Positions 25,091 to 34,537 of a stretch of DNA of 64,000 bases are shown here, one piece after another. The stretch lies in NCBI GenBank assembly GCA_029260455.1, contig JAJDDF010000006.1:434001-498000 (forward strand). Reading direction: 5' to 3'. The DNA is from Phycisphaerales bacterium. GTDB taxonomy: Bacteria; Planctomycetota; Phycisphaerae; Phycisphaerales; UBA1924. A program made the translations under genes and the position numbers. Within the stretch, counting starts at the first letter, position 1; every line of letters begins with the position of its first letter. The notes under the pieces were generated by a model, which was not told where the DNA came from, searched no databases, and saw only the letters and a program-made list of their open reading frames with translations.

Positions 25091-26635
25091 ATGGTGGTGA
25101 GTGGATCAATAGCGGCTTCGATCGTGGCGGTAGCCCTGGGGCCAGCGTGTAGCACGCCAGGAGTCCCCGTAAGTTCTGATGGATTGCTCTCGGAATGGTC
25201 GGCGGCGTCTCAGATCGCGACCGACCCGGCGGGCGATGCCACAGGCGCGTTTGATGTGACATCGGTCTCGGCGGATTCACGGGGCACTATTCTTCGCCTG
25301 CGTTTTGACACAGGTAATACGAATGCAAATCTGCAATCTGGTAATGCTGGCGACGGCACATTGCGCATCGAACTCACGCATGGGGCATCGAGCTTTACGA
25401 TCGACCTGCGGTCACGCTTTGCCTATCTCGATGGTGACACCGGGAACACCGTCAGTTGGAACAGCATTGGCTGGAGCAGCGCACCGACATACGCGGCGCT
25501 GGACTACGAAGCGATTTTCGATGCGGGCAGTGCCTTTGGCGTTGCTGTCGGCGACACGATCACGATAGATTTTTCGGGTTCAGATTCGCTTGCCGCTCCT
25601 GTGTCATTCACGCTTACCGCGCCCGCAGACCCGGCGCCGGTTATTGACACGAACAGGCCGGGCAACTCGGATTTTCGTATTGCAAGCATCAACACTCTCA
25701 ACACCGGCCTGCTGAACGGTGCGCGGGCACCTGCGCTTGGACGACTTATCGTTGCCATGAATGCGGATATTTATTTTTTCTGCGAGGAGTACAATTCCAA
25801 CGCGGGGCAACTCGCATCGATTATGGATGGATTCTTCGCGCCTGGGCCCGTTTGGAATATCGAAAAATCGGGCGATAATGTGATCGCAAGTACATTTCCG
25901 GTGACTGGTGTGCCGACTGGCTCGACGCGGTATGCATCGGCGCTCGTGCAGTTGCCCTCAGGACCGGTGTTTGTCGTGTCCGTGCATCTCAAGTGCTGCG
26001 GTTTTGCCGGCGATTCAAGTGATCTGCAGCGCATCACCCAGGCGCAGGACATCGCACAACTGATCGCAGACTTTCGCGCAGGCAATGTGAACGGCGGCGC
26101 GCTGGCTGCATTTGCAGGCGCACCAGTGATTATTTCAGGCGATTGGAACCTTGTTGGTTCGCGGATTCCATTGACAACGATCGAAGATGGCGCAACCGGA
26201 CCGGGGCTTGTCGCACCGCAAGTGCGCCGACTTGTGGGTAATGAGAACTTCACATGGCGGTCGCCTACGTCTAGTTTTTGGCCGGGGCGACTTGACCTGA
26301 TTGCGTATTCACCAGCAAACCTTCGCAGGCTCAAGGCATTTTCACTTGATTCCACGGAACTTGATGTGGGCACTCTCACGGCGCTCGGTTTGCAGGCAGA
26401 TGACAGTGATGCATCTGATCATATGATGTTGGTGAGCGATTTTGTCATGACGTGCGGCGCTGATACTGATGGGGATGGTGCGGTTGACTTGGTTGATTTG
26501 CAGAATGTGCTCTTTTCATTCGGACAGAGCACAGATCCCTTTGCGTGTGCAGATATTGACGGCAATGGTGATGTCGATCTGTCGGATCTGCAGGCCGTTC
26601 TGTTTTCATTCGGCCAGGCGTGCGGCACGCTGTGA
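25091..26635 (+). CDS. Exported EEP-fold (endonuclease/exonuclease/phosphatase) protein with dockerin-like repeats
   Basis: 514 aa from the ATG at 25091 with AGGAG seven bases upstream (an ATG at 25073 is the alternative). Signal peptide about residues 1-24. An N-terminal beta-domain (about 30-185) is followed by an endonuclease/exonuclease/phosphatase-type domain: FRIASINTLNTGL, FFCEEYN (metal-binding Glu), ISGDWNLVGS (Asp/Asn pair) and the final SDASDHMMLVSDF (Asp-His). Two dockerin type I-like loops end the protein: DTDGDGAVDLVDLQNVLF and DIDGNGDVDLSDLQAVLF. It is possibly an extracellular nuclease or phosphodiesterase. The stop overlaps the GTG start of the ABC gene. Confidence 0.85.
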   Translation: MVVSGSIAASIVAVALGPACSTPGVPVSSDGLLSEWSAASQIATDPAGDATGAFDVTSVSADSRGTILRLRFDTGNTNANLQSGNAGDGTLRIELTHGASSFTIDLRSRFAYLDGDTGNTVSWNSIGWSSAPTYAALDYEAIFDAGSAFGVAVGDTITIDFSGSDSLAAPVSFTLTAPADPAPVIDTNRPGNSDFRIASINTLNTGLLNGARAPALGRLIVAMNADIYFFCEEYNSNAGQLASIMDGFFAPGPVWNIEKSGDNVIASTFPVTGVPTGSTRYASALVQLPSGPVFVVSVHLKCCGFAGDSSDLQRITQAQDIAQLIADFRAGNVNGGALAAFAGAPVIISGDWNLVGSRIPLTTIEDGATGPGLVAPQVRRLVGNENFTWRSPTSSFWPGRLDLIAYSPANLRRLKAFSLDSTELDVGTLTALGLQADDSDASDHMMLVSDFVMTCGADTDGDGAVDLVDLQNVLFSFGQSTDPFACADIDGNGDVDLSDLQAVLFSFGQACGTL

Positions 26636-27738
26636 CATCGATCTCTCTGGAAGGTCTTTCAAAGCACTTTCCGGTGCCCGCTGGCAGCGTCGTCAGGGCC
26701 GTCGATGACGTTACATTGAAGATCAACCGGGGCGAACTCTTCTTTTTGCTCGGCCCCTCAGGGTGCGGCAAGACGACACTTCTTCGCGTGGTCGCGGGGA
26801 TCATCAGGCCGACCTCTGGGCGGGTGTTCTTTGACGATCGAGACATGGCGCGTGTTTCACCGGAGCAGCGCAACACGGGCATGGTATTTCAAAGCTATGC
26901 GCTCTGGCCCCACATGACGGTGGCGCACAATGTTGGTTTTGGTCTTCGGGCGCGCAAAGTACCCAGAGATGAACGCAACGATCGCGTGCGCAGAGCACTT
27001 GAGATGGTGCATATGGAGAGGTATGCATCGCACAAGCCCGGTCAGCTTTCGGGCGGCGAGCAGCAACGGGTGTCACTTGCGCGGGCGCTGTCCATTCGCC
27101 CCAATGTCTTGCTGCTTGATGAGCCCTTGTCGAATCTGGATACACAGTTGCGCCAAAAGATGCGCACCGAAATTCGGCGCATCTGTAAAGAATCCGGCAT
27201 CACGGCGATCTATGTCACGCATGATCAGAAGGAAGCGCTCGCGATGGCGGATCGGGTTGCGGTGATGTCGAAGGGCCGAATAGTGCAGGTTGGTTCGCCG
27301 AGCGAACTGTATAGGCGGCCGACCTCACGATTCGTTGCAGAATGTATGGGCAAGACAAATCTTCTGCGCGCCAAAGTGTTGAGCAAAGATGGTGACACTT
27401 TGCACCTGCAGACTTCCGCGGGCGAGTTGCGTTCGACAGTGTTTGATTCCTCGAACACACACACAGGGGCTGAAGTGATGTGTTCGATACGGCCAGAGGC
27501 GCTGCGCCTTGTTGAAGGTGGATCAACGGACACACAATCGATACTTCATGGGAAACTGCGTGAGTCGACGTTTCTGGGAGAATGTGTTCAATACACCATC
27601 ACATGTGCTGATGGCATGACGCTCAAGGCCCTTGAGATGCACTCGTCGCGCATAATCCCAGTTTCTGAACGAGAAATCTTTATGGTTGTTGAGCCGCACG
27701 ATGTTGTGGTGCTATATGGCGAAATCCCAACCCAGTGA
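26632..27738 (+). CDS. ABC transporter ATP-binding protein, MalK/PotA type
   Basis: 368 aa from a GTG at 26632 that overlaps the preceding stop (GTGA). Nucleotide-binding domain: Walker A GPSGCGKT at residues 41-48, Q-loop in GMVFQSYALWPHM, signature LSGGEQQR, Walker B LLLDEPLSNLD, and switch His in VTHDQKEAL. The C-terminal ~130 residues form a TOBE-type regulatory domain (KTNLLRAKVLS, then MCSIRPEALRLVEGG). This class energises import of sugars, polyamines or ferric iron; no permease or binding-protein gene is adjacent, so the substrate is undefined and the gene is an orphan here. Confidence 0.92.
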   Translation: MTSISLEGLSKHFPVPAGSVVRAVDDVTLKINRGELFFLLGPSGCGKTTLLRVVAGIIRPTSGRVFFDDRDMARVSPEQRNTGMVFQSYALWPHMTVAHNVGFGLRARKVPRDERNDRVRRALEMVHMERYASHKPGQLSGGEQQRVSLARALSIRPNVLLLDEPLSNLDTQLRQKMRTEIRRICKESGITAIYVTHDQKEALAMADRVAVMSKGRIVQVGSPSELYRRPTSRFVAECMGKTNLLRAKVLSKDGDTLHLQTSAGELRSTVFDSSNTHTGAEVMCSIRPEALRLVEGGSTDTQSILHGKLRESTFLGECVQYTITCADGMTLKALEMHSSRIIPVSEREIFMVVEPHDVVVLYGEIPTQ

Positions 27739-27745
27739 TCCGAAA

Positions 27746-27797
27746 TAGGGTTTTTGTGGGAAATCAAGCCGGAATTTCGATTGCGACCAAAACCCTA
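27746..27797. other. Inverted repeat between the ABC gene and the exported repeat protein
   Basis: TAGGGTTTT (27746-27754) and AAAACCCTA (27789-27797) form a perfect 9-bp inverted repeat with a 34-base interior. It begins just after the ABC ATPase stop; it could end that transcript or be part of the next gene's control region. Confidence 0.45.
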
Positions 27798-27919
27798 ATT
27801 TCTGCCAGGACAATCACTTACGCTTAGTTTTTTGAAGCCTCAGCGAATCACATCGCCGGGGGAAGACTCCTGTGGGTGAGGGGCAATACGTGTGTTCCCT
27901 CAAAAAGGAGTAATGAGTT

Positions 27920-29110
27920 ATGCGTGGTGGAAAAGCAGGCCTGATGGCCTTTGCAGGCGGCGCGATGCTCGCGGCGCTTTTCGCGGCCCCTCTCGCGGTC
28001 GCAAATAACGATGATCAAACTGAAGTTGAAGTCCGAATGAACCCGGCCCCGGGTACATCCACATTTGCCGATGGCAAAGTGCGGTTCCGGGAGCGCGCTT
28101 CGAGAGGGCGGACCGATGTCCGGGCTCAGATCGAGGATGTGGCGTTGGGCGATTACGATTTCTTCGTTGGCGGCATTTTCCGCGCGACGGTGACCGTGAT
28201 CGCGACACCTTCTGGAACCGAAGGTGATCTGCAGTTCCGCAATCCAACCGAGCCGCAGCATTTGCCGCTTGATTTTGATCCGCGTGGGCAATTGGTCGAG
28301 TGGCGCCAAGGCGGCACAGTCGTCATGTCGGGGCAGCTTGGCACAACAGCGCCCGCTTCCGGTGCAAGGACCGGCGGTGGTTCGCGTGATGGGGTATCGA
28401 ACAATTCACGCGGCAACTCGAACAAGCATTCGACGAACAACACGCTCAGTTTTGATGATTCGTCCGCGAGAAGCAATTCAAGCGGTTCGATTCAGATCAA
28501 ATCCAAGAGAAACCGCGTCGATGTGAGCATGAAGTTCAAGGGCCTTGACAGCAGCAAGACATATCTGGTCACCGCTGACGGCGTGGAAGTTGCAACGGTC
28601 AAGCCCCGTCGCAATGGCAATGCGAAGCTCAAGTTCTCATCCAGAGCCAAGGGCAAGAAGCTTCCCCTGACCTTTGACCCCGTGCAAGTCGTGTTAGAGA
28701 TGTGGGATGGCACGGATCGCGTGCTGATCGCCCCACTGGATGGCAAGACGACTCGCCCGGGCACGCGCTCCAGAGGCAACCGTGTTGAAGTTGACATGGA
28801 CAGCACTGGCGCTGACTTTGATGCGAACGGTGAGGCTGAGCTGCGCATGCGCAATGGCGGACGTGTTGACTTCCAGGTTGAGGTAGAAGATCTCGATATG
28901 GGGTCGTACGATTTACGCGTGGACGGTGTTGTTGTGGGAACAATCAACGTGGCTGCACAAGTGGGCGGTGGCACAGGGGGCGAGATCGAATTCTCGTCAC
29001 AGGTTGATGATGCTGATCATCGCCTTCCGTTGACATTTGATCCGGCTGGTGCACTCCTCGAGGTTGTCGGTGGCGGCACTGTGTATCTGACCGTGGTGTT
29101 CCCGGCGTAA
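27920..29110 (+). CDS. Exported three-repeat beta protein, paralogue 1
   Basis: 396 aa, with AAGGAG nine bases before the ATG. Signal peptide about residues 1-28 (ends AVAN). I see three copies of one ~95-aa unit: about 33-135, 190-285 and 290-396. Shared features are a first strand of V-E-V/D-V type, a G(K/E)(V/A) strand such as GKVRFRE, an LGDYDFFVGG or MGSYDLRVDG hairpin, a GxEGDLQF/GGEIEF strand and the closing LDFDPRGQLVEW or LTFDPAGALLEV. A Ser/Asn/Gly-rich linker separates units 1 and 2. I do not recognise the family. A very similar gene follows, so this is a tandem duplication. It has its own terminator. Confidence 0.8.
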   Translation: MRGGKAGLMAFAGGAMLAALFAAPLAVANNDDQTEVEVRMNPAPGTSTFADGKVRFRERASRGRTDVRAQIEDVALGDYDFFVGGIFRATVTVIATPSGTEGDLQFRNPTEPQHLPLDFDPRGQLVEWRQGGTVVMSGQLGTTAPASGARTGGGSRDGVSNNSRGNSNKHSTNNTLSFDDSSARSNSSGSIQIKSKRNRVDVSMKFKGLDSSKTYLVTADGVEVATVKPRRNGNAKLKFSSRAKGKKLPLTFDPVQVVLEMWDGTDRVLIAPLDGKTTRPGTRSRGNRVEVDMDSTGADFDANGEAELRMRNGGRVDFQVEVEDLDMGSYDLRVDGVVVGTINVAAQVGGGTGGEIEFSSQVDDADHRLPLTFDPAGALLEVVGGGTVYLTVVFPA

Positions 29111-29142
29111 CCGGAGCGCGAGACAGATCAGAATATTCGAGC

Positions 29143-29176
29143 ACACGCGATGGGATATCCCTGTCGCGTGTTTTTT
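29143..29176 (+). terminator. Rho-independent terminator after paralogue 1
   Basis: ACACGCGA (29143-29150) pairs with TCGCGTGT (29164-29171), and six Ts run through 29171-29176. It lies about 33 bases after the stop. Confidence 0.88.
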
Positions 29177-29358
29177 ATTTGACCATCCGCAACGTAACAA
29201 GAGCTACGGGACTTTTGTGCCTGTTGCGCGCGTCAGAACTTGGCGTGTTCGATTGCTTTTTCCCGATTCCATACCAACACTTCTGTATGAGGCGAAGGTG
29301 ATCCTTTGCGCATCATGGGAGAAGGCGAGTTATAGGAACTTGTGTAAGGAGTTCGATC

Positions 29359-30474
29359 ATGCGTGGCATGAAAGCGATTATGGGAATCGGGTTTGCGTCG
29401 ATGCTTGCGGCATCCGCCTCGGCCCAGTCCGGCAGCGACCGTATCGAGGTCGAGGTCGACATGATACGAGCATCGGGCGCACCGGGCGATGCCGATGGCA
29501 AGGTGAGATTCCGTGACGACGGCTCGCGCACCTCGGTCCGCGCCGAACTGGAAGATGTTCCGGTCGGTGATTATGACTTCTATGTGAATGACATTCTGAG
29601 AGCAACCGTGACGGTTGTATCGACGGCGAGCGGCACCGAGGGCGAAGTGCAATTCCGCAATCCACTGGACCCGGGCAAGCCATTGCTCGATTTCGACCCG
29701 CGCGGTCAGGTCGTCGAGTGGCGCTCAGATGGTGACGTAGTGTTGTCAAGGCTCATGCCCACCGAACAGGTCAATGAGTCTGAGGATGATTCTTTTCAGT
29801 CGCAGAAGATCAAGAAGAAACTGGATGTCATTGGTACATCAAACTCGAGCGGCACCATTCAGTTCAAGTCAAAGAGGAACAAGGCGGACTTTCGCCTTCG
29901 CTTCAAGGGCTTGGTGCCGAATAGGGTCTACACCGTGACCGCAGACGATGTTGAACTTGGCACGGTCAAAGCGCGCCGGAATGGCAAGGGCCGCCTTGAT
30001 ATGTCCACGCGGCCCCGTGGCAAGAAAATCAATCTTCCTGTCGATCCTGCTCGGGCAGTGATCGAAGTGTGGGACGATGATGTTGTCATCCTGAGCACAA
30101 CACTTGATGGTATTCCACTCGGCGCCGGGTTCGCCTCAAGTGGCGATCGCATTGAAGTTGATATGGACAGCTCTGGTGCAGATGTTGATGCCCATGGCGA
30201 GGCCGAATTGCGTCTGCGTCGCCGAGGACGGATCGATTTCCAAGTTGAGATTGAAGATATCGATATTGGGACATACGACATGCGCGTTGATGGCGTTGTC
30301 GTGGCGACAATCGATGTGACCACGCAGTTCAGTGGTGGCACGGAGGGCGAAGTTGAGTTCTCAACTGACAACTCTGAGTCCAACAAGCTGCTGCTCGATT
30401 TCGAACCCGCGGGCGCGTTTATCGAGATTGTTCAAAGCGGCACGGTGTATCTGAGTGTGACGTTCCCGTCATAA
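29359..30474 (+). CDS. Exported three-repeat beta protein, paralogue 2
   Basis: 371 aa, with TAAGGAG seven bases before the ATG. Signal peptide about residues 1-22 (ends ASAQS). It has the same three-unit architecture as the preceding gene and aligns along its whole length, including the EVDMDSSGADVDAHGEAEL start and LLLDFEPAGAFIEIV end of unit 3. The linker between units 1 and 2 differs: shorter, acidic, then Lys-rich (SEDDSFQSQKIKKKLDVIG). There is no membrane anchor or sorting tail, so it is probably periplasmic or secreted. It is convergent with the PgpH-like gene. Function unknown. Confidence 0.8.
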   Translation: MRGMKAIMGIGFASMLAASASAQSGSDRIEVEVDMIRASGAPGDADGKVRFRDDGSRTSVRAELEDVPVGDYDFYVNDILRATVTVVSTASGTEGEVQFRNPLDPGKPLLDFDPRGQVVEWRSDGDVVLSRLMPTEQVNESEDDSFQSQKIKKKLDVIGTSNSSGTIQFKSKRNKADFRLRFKGLVPNRVYTVTADDVELGTVKARRNGKGRLDMSTRPRGKKINLPVDPARAVIEVWDDDVVILSTTLDGIPLGAGFASSGDRIEVDMDSSGADVDAHGEAELRLRRRGRIDFQVEIEDIDIGTYDMRVDGVVVATIDVTTQFSGGTEGEVEFSTDNSESNKLLLDFEPAGAFIEIVQSGTVYLSVTFPS

Positions 30475-30499
30475 GGGAACCGCCAGTTTGAATTGTGAT

Positions 30500-32839
30500 C
30501 TATGCACGAGCGGCGGGAAGCGAAGTACGCTTTCCCGCTGGTTGTGTTTTTGCAGAATCACTTGGGTACTGGATGCGGCCGTGATACACAGCACAAAGCG
30601 TTTTCGTGAGCGCCGCTTCGATGACATGCAGTTCGCGCAATGTGAGTGAGCTTTCATCGAATTGGCCGTCGGTGAGGCGCTGCGCTGCCATGGAGTGCAC
30701 CAGCGCTTCAATGCGGGCGGGCGTGGGTTCGCGCATAGCGCGCGTCGCACCTTCAACAGAATCGCACAACATGAGGATGGCCGCCTCCTTGGTGCGCGGC
30801 CGAGGCCCCGGATAGCGGTATGTCACTTCGCTTGGCGTTTCGCCGGTGCCATCAGCTTCGGCGGCCTGCTGGGCCTTGTGATAAAAATATGACACAAGCG
30901 TAGTGCCATGATGCGATTCAATGTAGTGATGCAGCGAGCGCGGCAGGGTATATTCACGGGCCAGTTCCATGCCATCTTTGACATGTCCCATGATGACCAG
31001 CAGGCTCATTGCGGGGCTCAGTTTGTTGTGTCGATTGAAACCATCCGATTGATTTTCGACGAAGTAGTCGGGCTTGTTGATCTTGCCGATGTCGTGATAG
31101 AGCGCACCTACGTAGAGATGCAGGCTATCGGCGCCGATGGCATCGGCTGCGGCTTCTGCGATCGTGGCGACATTCAGAGAGTGGTTGTAGGTGCCCGGTG
31201 CGCGCTGTTGCAACTGACGCAGGAGATGCCTGCGCGGATCGCGCAATTCGCTAAGCGTCATGCCGGTGGTGATGTCGAAGATGCGTTCGATCGCGGGCAA
31301 GAGAAACAGCAGTGAGGCACCAGCGGCAAACCCGCCAAGGCCTGCATTGACCGCATCGCCGACAATTTCCCGCCAGATGCTAGGCATCAACGGGCGTTCT
31401 GCAAAGCCGACCACCGCACAGGCTGCGGCGACGGAAGCGGCAACAGCGATAGAGCCCGAAACAACATCGGCGCGGCTGCGAATATCGCGCAATCGCCAGA
31501 CGGTGGCGACGGCACCAGTGAGCAGCGCGATCGATTCGCCGACTGAAAAATCAAGTGAAACTGCAACGAGTCCGGCAAGCGTTGCCCCGATGACAAGCGC
31601 CATACGCCGATCGTATGCAATAACCATGATCATCGTCACCAGTGCTACAGGCAGTGATGCGGCAAGCCATGTCAGTGATGGTTGCGTGATGGTGACCCAT
31701 GTTGCGCCCGCCAGGCCGCCCGAGAGCAAACTTGCGATGACGAGGCATCGCCATGGGCGGCGTAGCACGCGCGGGTAAAACAGCCCGAGATAACCAGCGA
31801 TTGCGACGACCACCGCGAGGCCAGCAAGCAGCGCGCCGCCGACGTACATGAGTTCAGCCCATCGTGGCAACGCTGCAAGGAAGCGGCGATGTTCTTCACG
31901 CGCGACTTGCATTTTGGTTTCATCGAGGGGCTCACCGCGTCGCACAATCGTGTCGCCGACGGAGTGGTGAATATAGTAAGGGTCAATGTTTGCGGCAGCG
32001 GCTTCTTCGTGTTCGGTCGTTGTTTCGTGATCAAAAGCGAAGGTCGGCAGAGCGCTTCGCGTCAGGAAATCGACAACCGTTGCGGCAAGCGAACCAGAGA
32101 AGCCGGTTTGTGCAACGATATCGCGCATCGTATCGCGACCACCTGTTGCATCAGGGTTTTCGATATTGATGGCACGATTGATCGCGACAACTTGTGTTGA
32201 CCCGCTTGCGAAGGCGAGTTGCAATCGGGTGACATTTTGTGCATTGGCACGCTGATATTCTTCCGAGGAAAGAAGGGGATACATACGTAATGTGCTGAAT
32301 AATGAATTGACCTTGCGTTCCCACTCGGCGGTGGCTTCACCATCGCGCACCGCGCCGCGAATCGCAGCGAGACGGATTTCATCAAGGCCATACTTTTGGC
32401 GAAGTTCCGGTGCGACCTCATTTACCGATTGCGCCCCTGCGAGTGCGGTGGGCAGTCGACGCAATTCGCCGGACAACTGTTCAAAAGCATCTCCGAGAGC
32501 GCTGTAGACGCGCGGCGTAGCGCGCTGGGCAATTTCCTGGTTGCGCTCTGTCGCGAGTTCATCGAGTTGTTCAAATTCAACGCGAACGGTGAGGGTTGTG
32601 TCTGCGATGCGTCCGACAGCAAGCGGCGGAAAGGCGCGCGCAGACAGAATGATCAGCGCCAGTGCAATGGCAAGACCGAACCCAATGCCTGTGACGGGGA
32701 CGAAGGTGGGTTCTGCGGCAGCGTTGCGCACGTTGCGCAGAAGCTGAGCGAGTGTTGCGCGGCGCAACTCGGGATTGCTGACCCGCCGGCGCACCGGCTT
32801 TGTCGACTTGCCCGGTTTATTTGCAGGGCGTTCAGGCAT
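30500..32839 (-). CDS. 7TM-HD phosphodiesterase, PgpH-like (c-di-AMP hydrolase family)
   Basis: 779 aa from the ATG at 32839, which overlaps the phoH end by 8 bases. One N-terminal TM, a large extracytoplasmic 7TMR-HDED-type domain (about 60-320), then a seven-helix membrane block (about 325-500) and a cytoplasmic HD domain with NHSLNVATIAEAAADAIG, LYVGALYHDIGKI and later LHHYIESHHGTTLV. This architecture is that of YqfF/PgpH, which hydrolyses c-di-AMP in Listeria; activity here is inferred from the family. In many bacteria it lies between phoH and ybeY; here ybeY is 20 kb away. Confidence 0.93.
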   Translation of the reverse strand: MPERPANKPGKSTKPVRRRVSNPELRRATLAQLLRNVRNAAAEPTFVPVTGIGFGLAIALALIILSARAFPPLAVGRIADTTLTVRVEFEQLDELATERNQEIAQRATPRVYSALGDAFEQLSGELRRLPTALAGAQSVNEVAPELRQKYGLDEIRLAAIRGAVRDGEATAEWERKVNSLFSTLRMYPLLSSEEYQRANAQNVTRLQLAFASGSTQVVAINRAINIENPDATGGRDTMRDIVAQTGFSGSLAATVVDFLTRSALPTFAFDHETTTEHEEAAAANIDPYYIHHSVGDTIVRRGEPLDETKMQVAREEHRRFLAALPRWAELMYVGGALLAGLAVVVAIAGYLGLFYPRVLRRPWRCLVIASLLSGGLAGATWVTITQPSLTWLAASLPVALVTMIMVIAYDRRMALVIGATLAGLVAVSLDFSVGESIALLTGAVATVWRLRDIRSRADVVSGSIAVAASVAAACAVVGFAERPLMPSIWREIVGDAVNAGLGGFAAGASLLFLLPAIERIFDITTGMTLSELRDPRRHLLRQLQQRAPGTYNHSLNVATIAEAAADAIGADSLHLYVGALYHDIGKINKPDYFVENQSDGFNRHNKLSPAMSLLVIMGHVKDGMELAREYTLPRSLHHYIESHHGTTLVSYFYHKAQQAAEADGTGETPSEVTYRYPGPRPRTKEAAILMLCDSVEGATRAMREPTPARIEALVHSMAAQRLTDGQFDESSLTLRELHVIEAALTKTLCAVYHGRIQYPSDSAKTQPAGKRTSLPAARA

Positions 32840-33920
32840 GGCGCGCCCCCTCGGGCTGGCGGTGATGATTCGAGGCCGCACGACTGGTCAAGGCCGTCAG
32901 CAGATCACCAGTGGTGGGTTGGTCGTGGTCATCGGCAGCGTAGGCATCGATGATGCGCTGAACTAGTGGATGGCGCACAACATCGGAGCGTTCGAGGATA
33001 GAAAAAGCAACGCTGTTGATTCGGCGCAGCCTGCGGGCGGCGTCGATCAGGCCGCTTTCAGCTGGATCGGGCAGATCGATCTGGGTGACATCACCGGTAA
33101 CGATCATTTTCGATCGTTCGCCCATGCGCGTGAGGAACATCTGCATCTGGCCGCGCGTGGTGTTCTGCGCTTCATCTAAAATGACGACGGCGTCGTTGAG
33201 AGTGCGCCCGCGCATGTATGCCATCGGCGCAATTTCAATAACATCACTTGACATGAACTGTTTGAGCGTTGCGTAGTCGAGCATGTCACTCAGCGCATCA
33301 AGGAGCGGACGAAGATACGGATTTACCTTTGCAAATTGATCGCCCGGCAGGAACCCAAGTTTTTCTCCTGCTTCAACTGCGGGGCGCGTGAGAATGGCAC
33401 GTTTCACGCGCCCGGTGCGCAGCATGTGTACTGCCGCCGCGACCGCAAGGTAGGTCTTGCCCGTGCCTGCGGGGCCAATAGCAAAGACCATGTCGTGCGA
33501 ATCAACGGCTTCGAGATAGCGACTCTGGTTTTCAGAGCGAGCCTTGACGGTTCGTCCATGCGTCGCGATCGGCATGCTTCGCCAGTCATCGCCGTTGGCG
33601 AGCGGTGTGTGCGATGCGGATACGAGTGTGGTGTCCTGGCCATCAAAGGCGGGCGAGGGCGTTGTGCGCGCAGCCTCGGTGATGGTTTCAAGCAGGTGCT
33701 GTGAGTTCATCGGTTGCCCGCGCTGGCCCGCAGCGATCAGATCATCAAGCACCCGGCGTGCTGCAGCGACATTCGTGCGATCGCCTTCGATCTGGACAAT
33801 GCTTGCCCGCGCGTGGACAGTCACACCCAGCGCCTCACGGATCAATTTGAGGTGGCGCTCGGCAGGTCCGAAGATTGTGGTACGTTCGGTGCCATCAGGG
33901 ACCGGGATCGTTATTTCCAC
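32832..33920 (-). CDS. PhoH-like ATPase
   Basis: 362 aa. An N-terminal KH-like region (GPAERHLKLIREALGV) is followed by the PhoH P-loop ATPase domain with Walker A GPAGTGKTYLA and Walker B VVILDEAQNTT, then FLTRMGERSKMIVTGDVTQ. PhoH/YbeZ family proteins are thought to work with YbeY in rRNA maturation. The gene is the head of a two-gene unit with the PgpH-like gene and is divergent from a small lipoprotein gene. Confidence 0.94.
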   Translation of the reverse strand: MEITIPVPDGTERTTIFGPAERHLKLIREALGVTVHARASIVQIEGDRTNVAAARRVLDDLIAAGQRGQPMNSQHLLETITEAARTTPSPAFDGQDTTLVSASHTPLANGDDWRSMPIATHGRTVKARSENQSRYLEAVDSHDMVFAIGPAGTGKTYLAVAAAVHMLRTGRVKRAILTRPAVEAGEKLGFLPGDQFAKVNPYLRPLLDALSDMLDYATLKQFMSSDVIEIAPMAYMRGRTLNDAVVILDEAQNTTRGQMQMFLTRMGERSKMIVTGDVTQIDLPDPAESGLIDAARRLRRINSVAFSILERSDVVRHPLVQRIIDAYAADDHDQPTTGDLLTALTSRAASNHHRQPEGARHA

Positions 33921-34024
33921 GTCGATCTTGCCTCAAAAAGAGGTCGGCACGCTGGCCTTTGCCCATGGTGGGCATGCAGCGTTCAAACCCCGGCCAAAAC
34001 CCAAGATGATCGAGACCTTCACAC

Positions 34025-34537
34025 GTGATCCCGGTGCACATCGGACCCACCCAGTTACGCCATCGGCATTGTAGGTCCGTCGGGCCAGCGCTGTGGGCCG
34101 CATGCGGCACGTTTGTACGTATATTGTTAGGTACGGTTGCATGTACTCTGATTCTGGGATGCACTCAGAGGCAGCCACAATCTCTCCATGCCTTGCAAAA
34201 CGCTGAGGGTGTGCGGCCGGCACAAACACATGAAAGGCGCATCGAGGGTGATCGCGAAGACCTGACCGCCGCCATTCGATGGGCTGCGAGGCAACAGGAA
34301 TGGGTGATCGCATCGTGGTCAGAATTGCCTGATGGCGGCAGGCGGTACCAACTGATGAATACCCGCGATGAGCCCGGGTGGGTGGAGTGCCGCGACGTCG
34401 ATGCAGCAGCGGGGAAAAAGACATTTTCCGGTTTTGCAACGGCGGGGCTCGGGCGCTTTGGAAATCCTGCGCGTGAGCGTGCGCTGATCAAGGAGATTGC
34501 GGATCGATTGACCGTGTTGAGTGCGAAGCGGAAATGA
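34025..34537 (+). CDS. Small putative lipoprotein
   Basis: 170 aa if started at the GTG at 34025. No ATG precedes the signal sequence, so the start is uncertain; CTG (34091) or TTG (34124) would also leave a signal. The hydrophobic run LLGTVACTLILGC ends in an acceptable lipobox (LGC). The mature part is about 125 aa, charged, with WVIASWSELPDGGRRYQL followed by a Gly-rich turn and a helical end (ARERALIKEIADRL). No family recognised. Its stop abuts the dnaE stop with no gap. Confidence 0.6.
   Translation: MIPVHIGPTQLRHRHCRSVGPALWAACGTFVRILLGTVACTLILGCTQRQPQSLHALQNAEGVRPAQTHERRIEGDREDLTAAIRWAARQQEWVIASWSELPDGGRRYQLMNTRDEPGWVECRDVDAAAGKKTFSGFATAGLGRFGNPARERALIKEIADRLTVLSAKRK

Noticed and set aside
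25032-25280. N-terminal extension of lysS
   Set aside because: Pro/Arg/Ser-rich sequence antisense to the signal-peptide region of the divergent EEP gene; no homology to LysRS.
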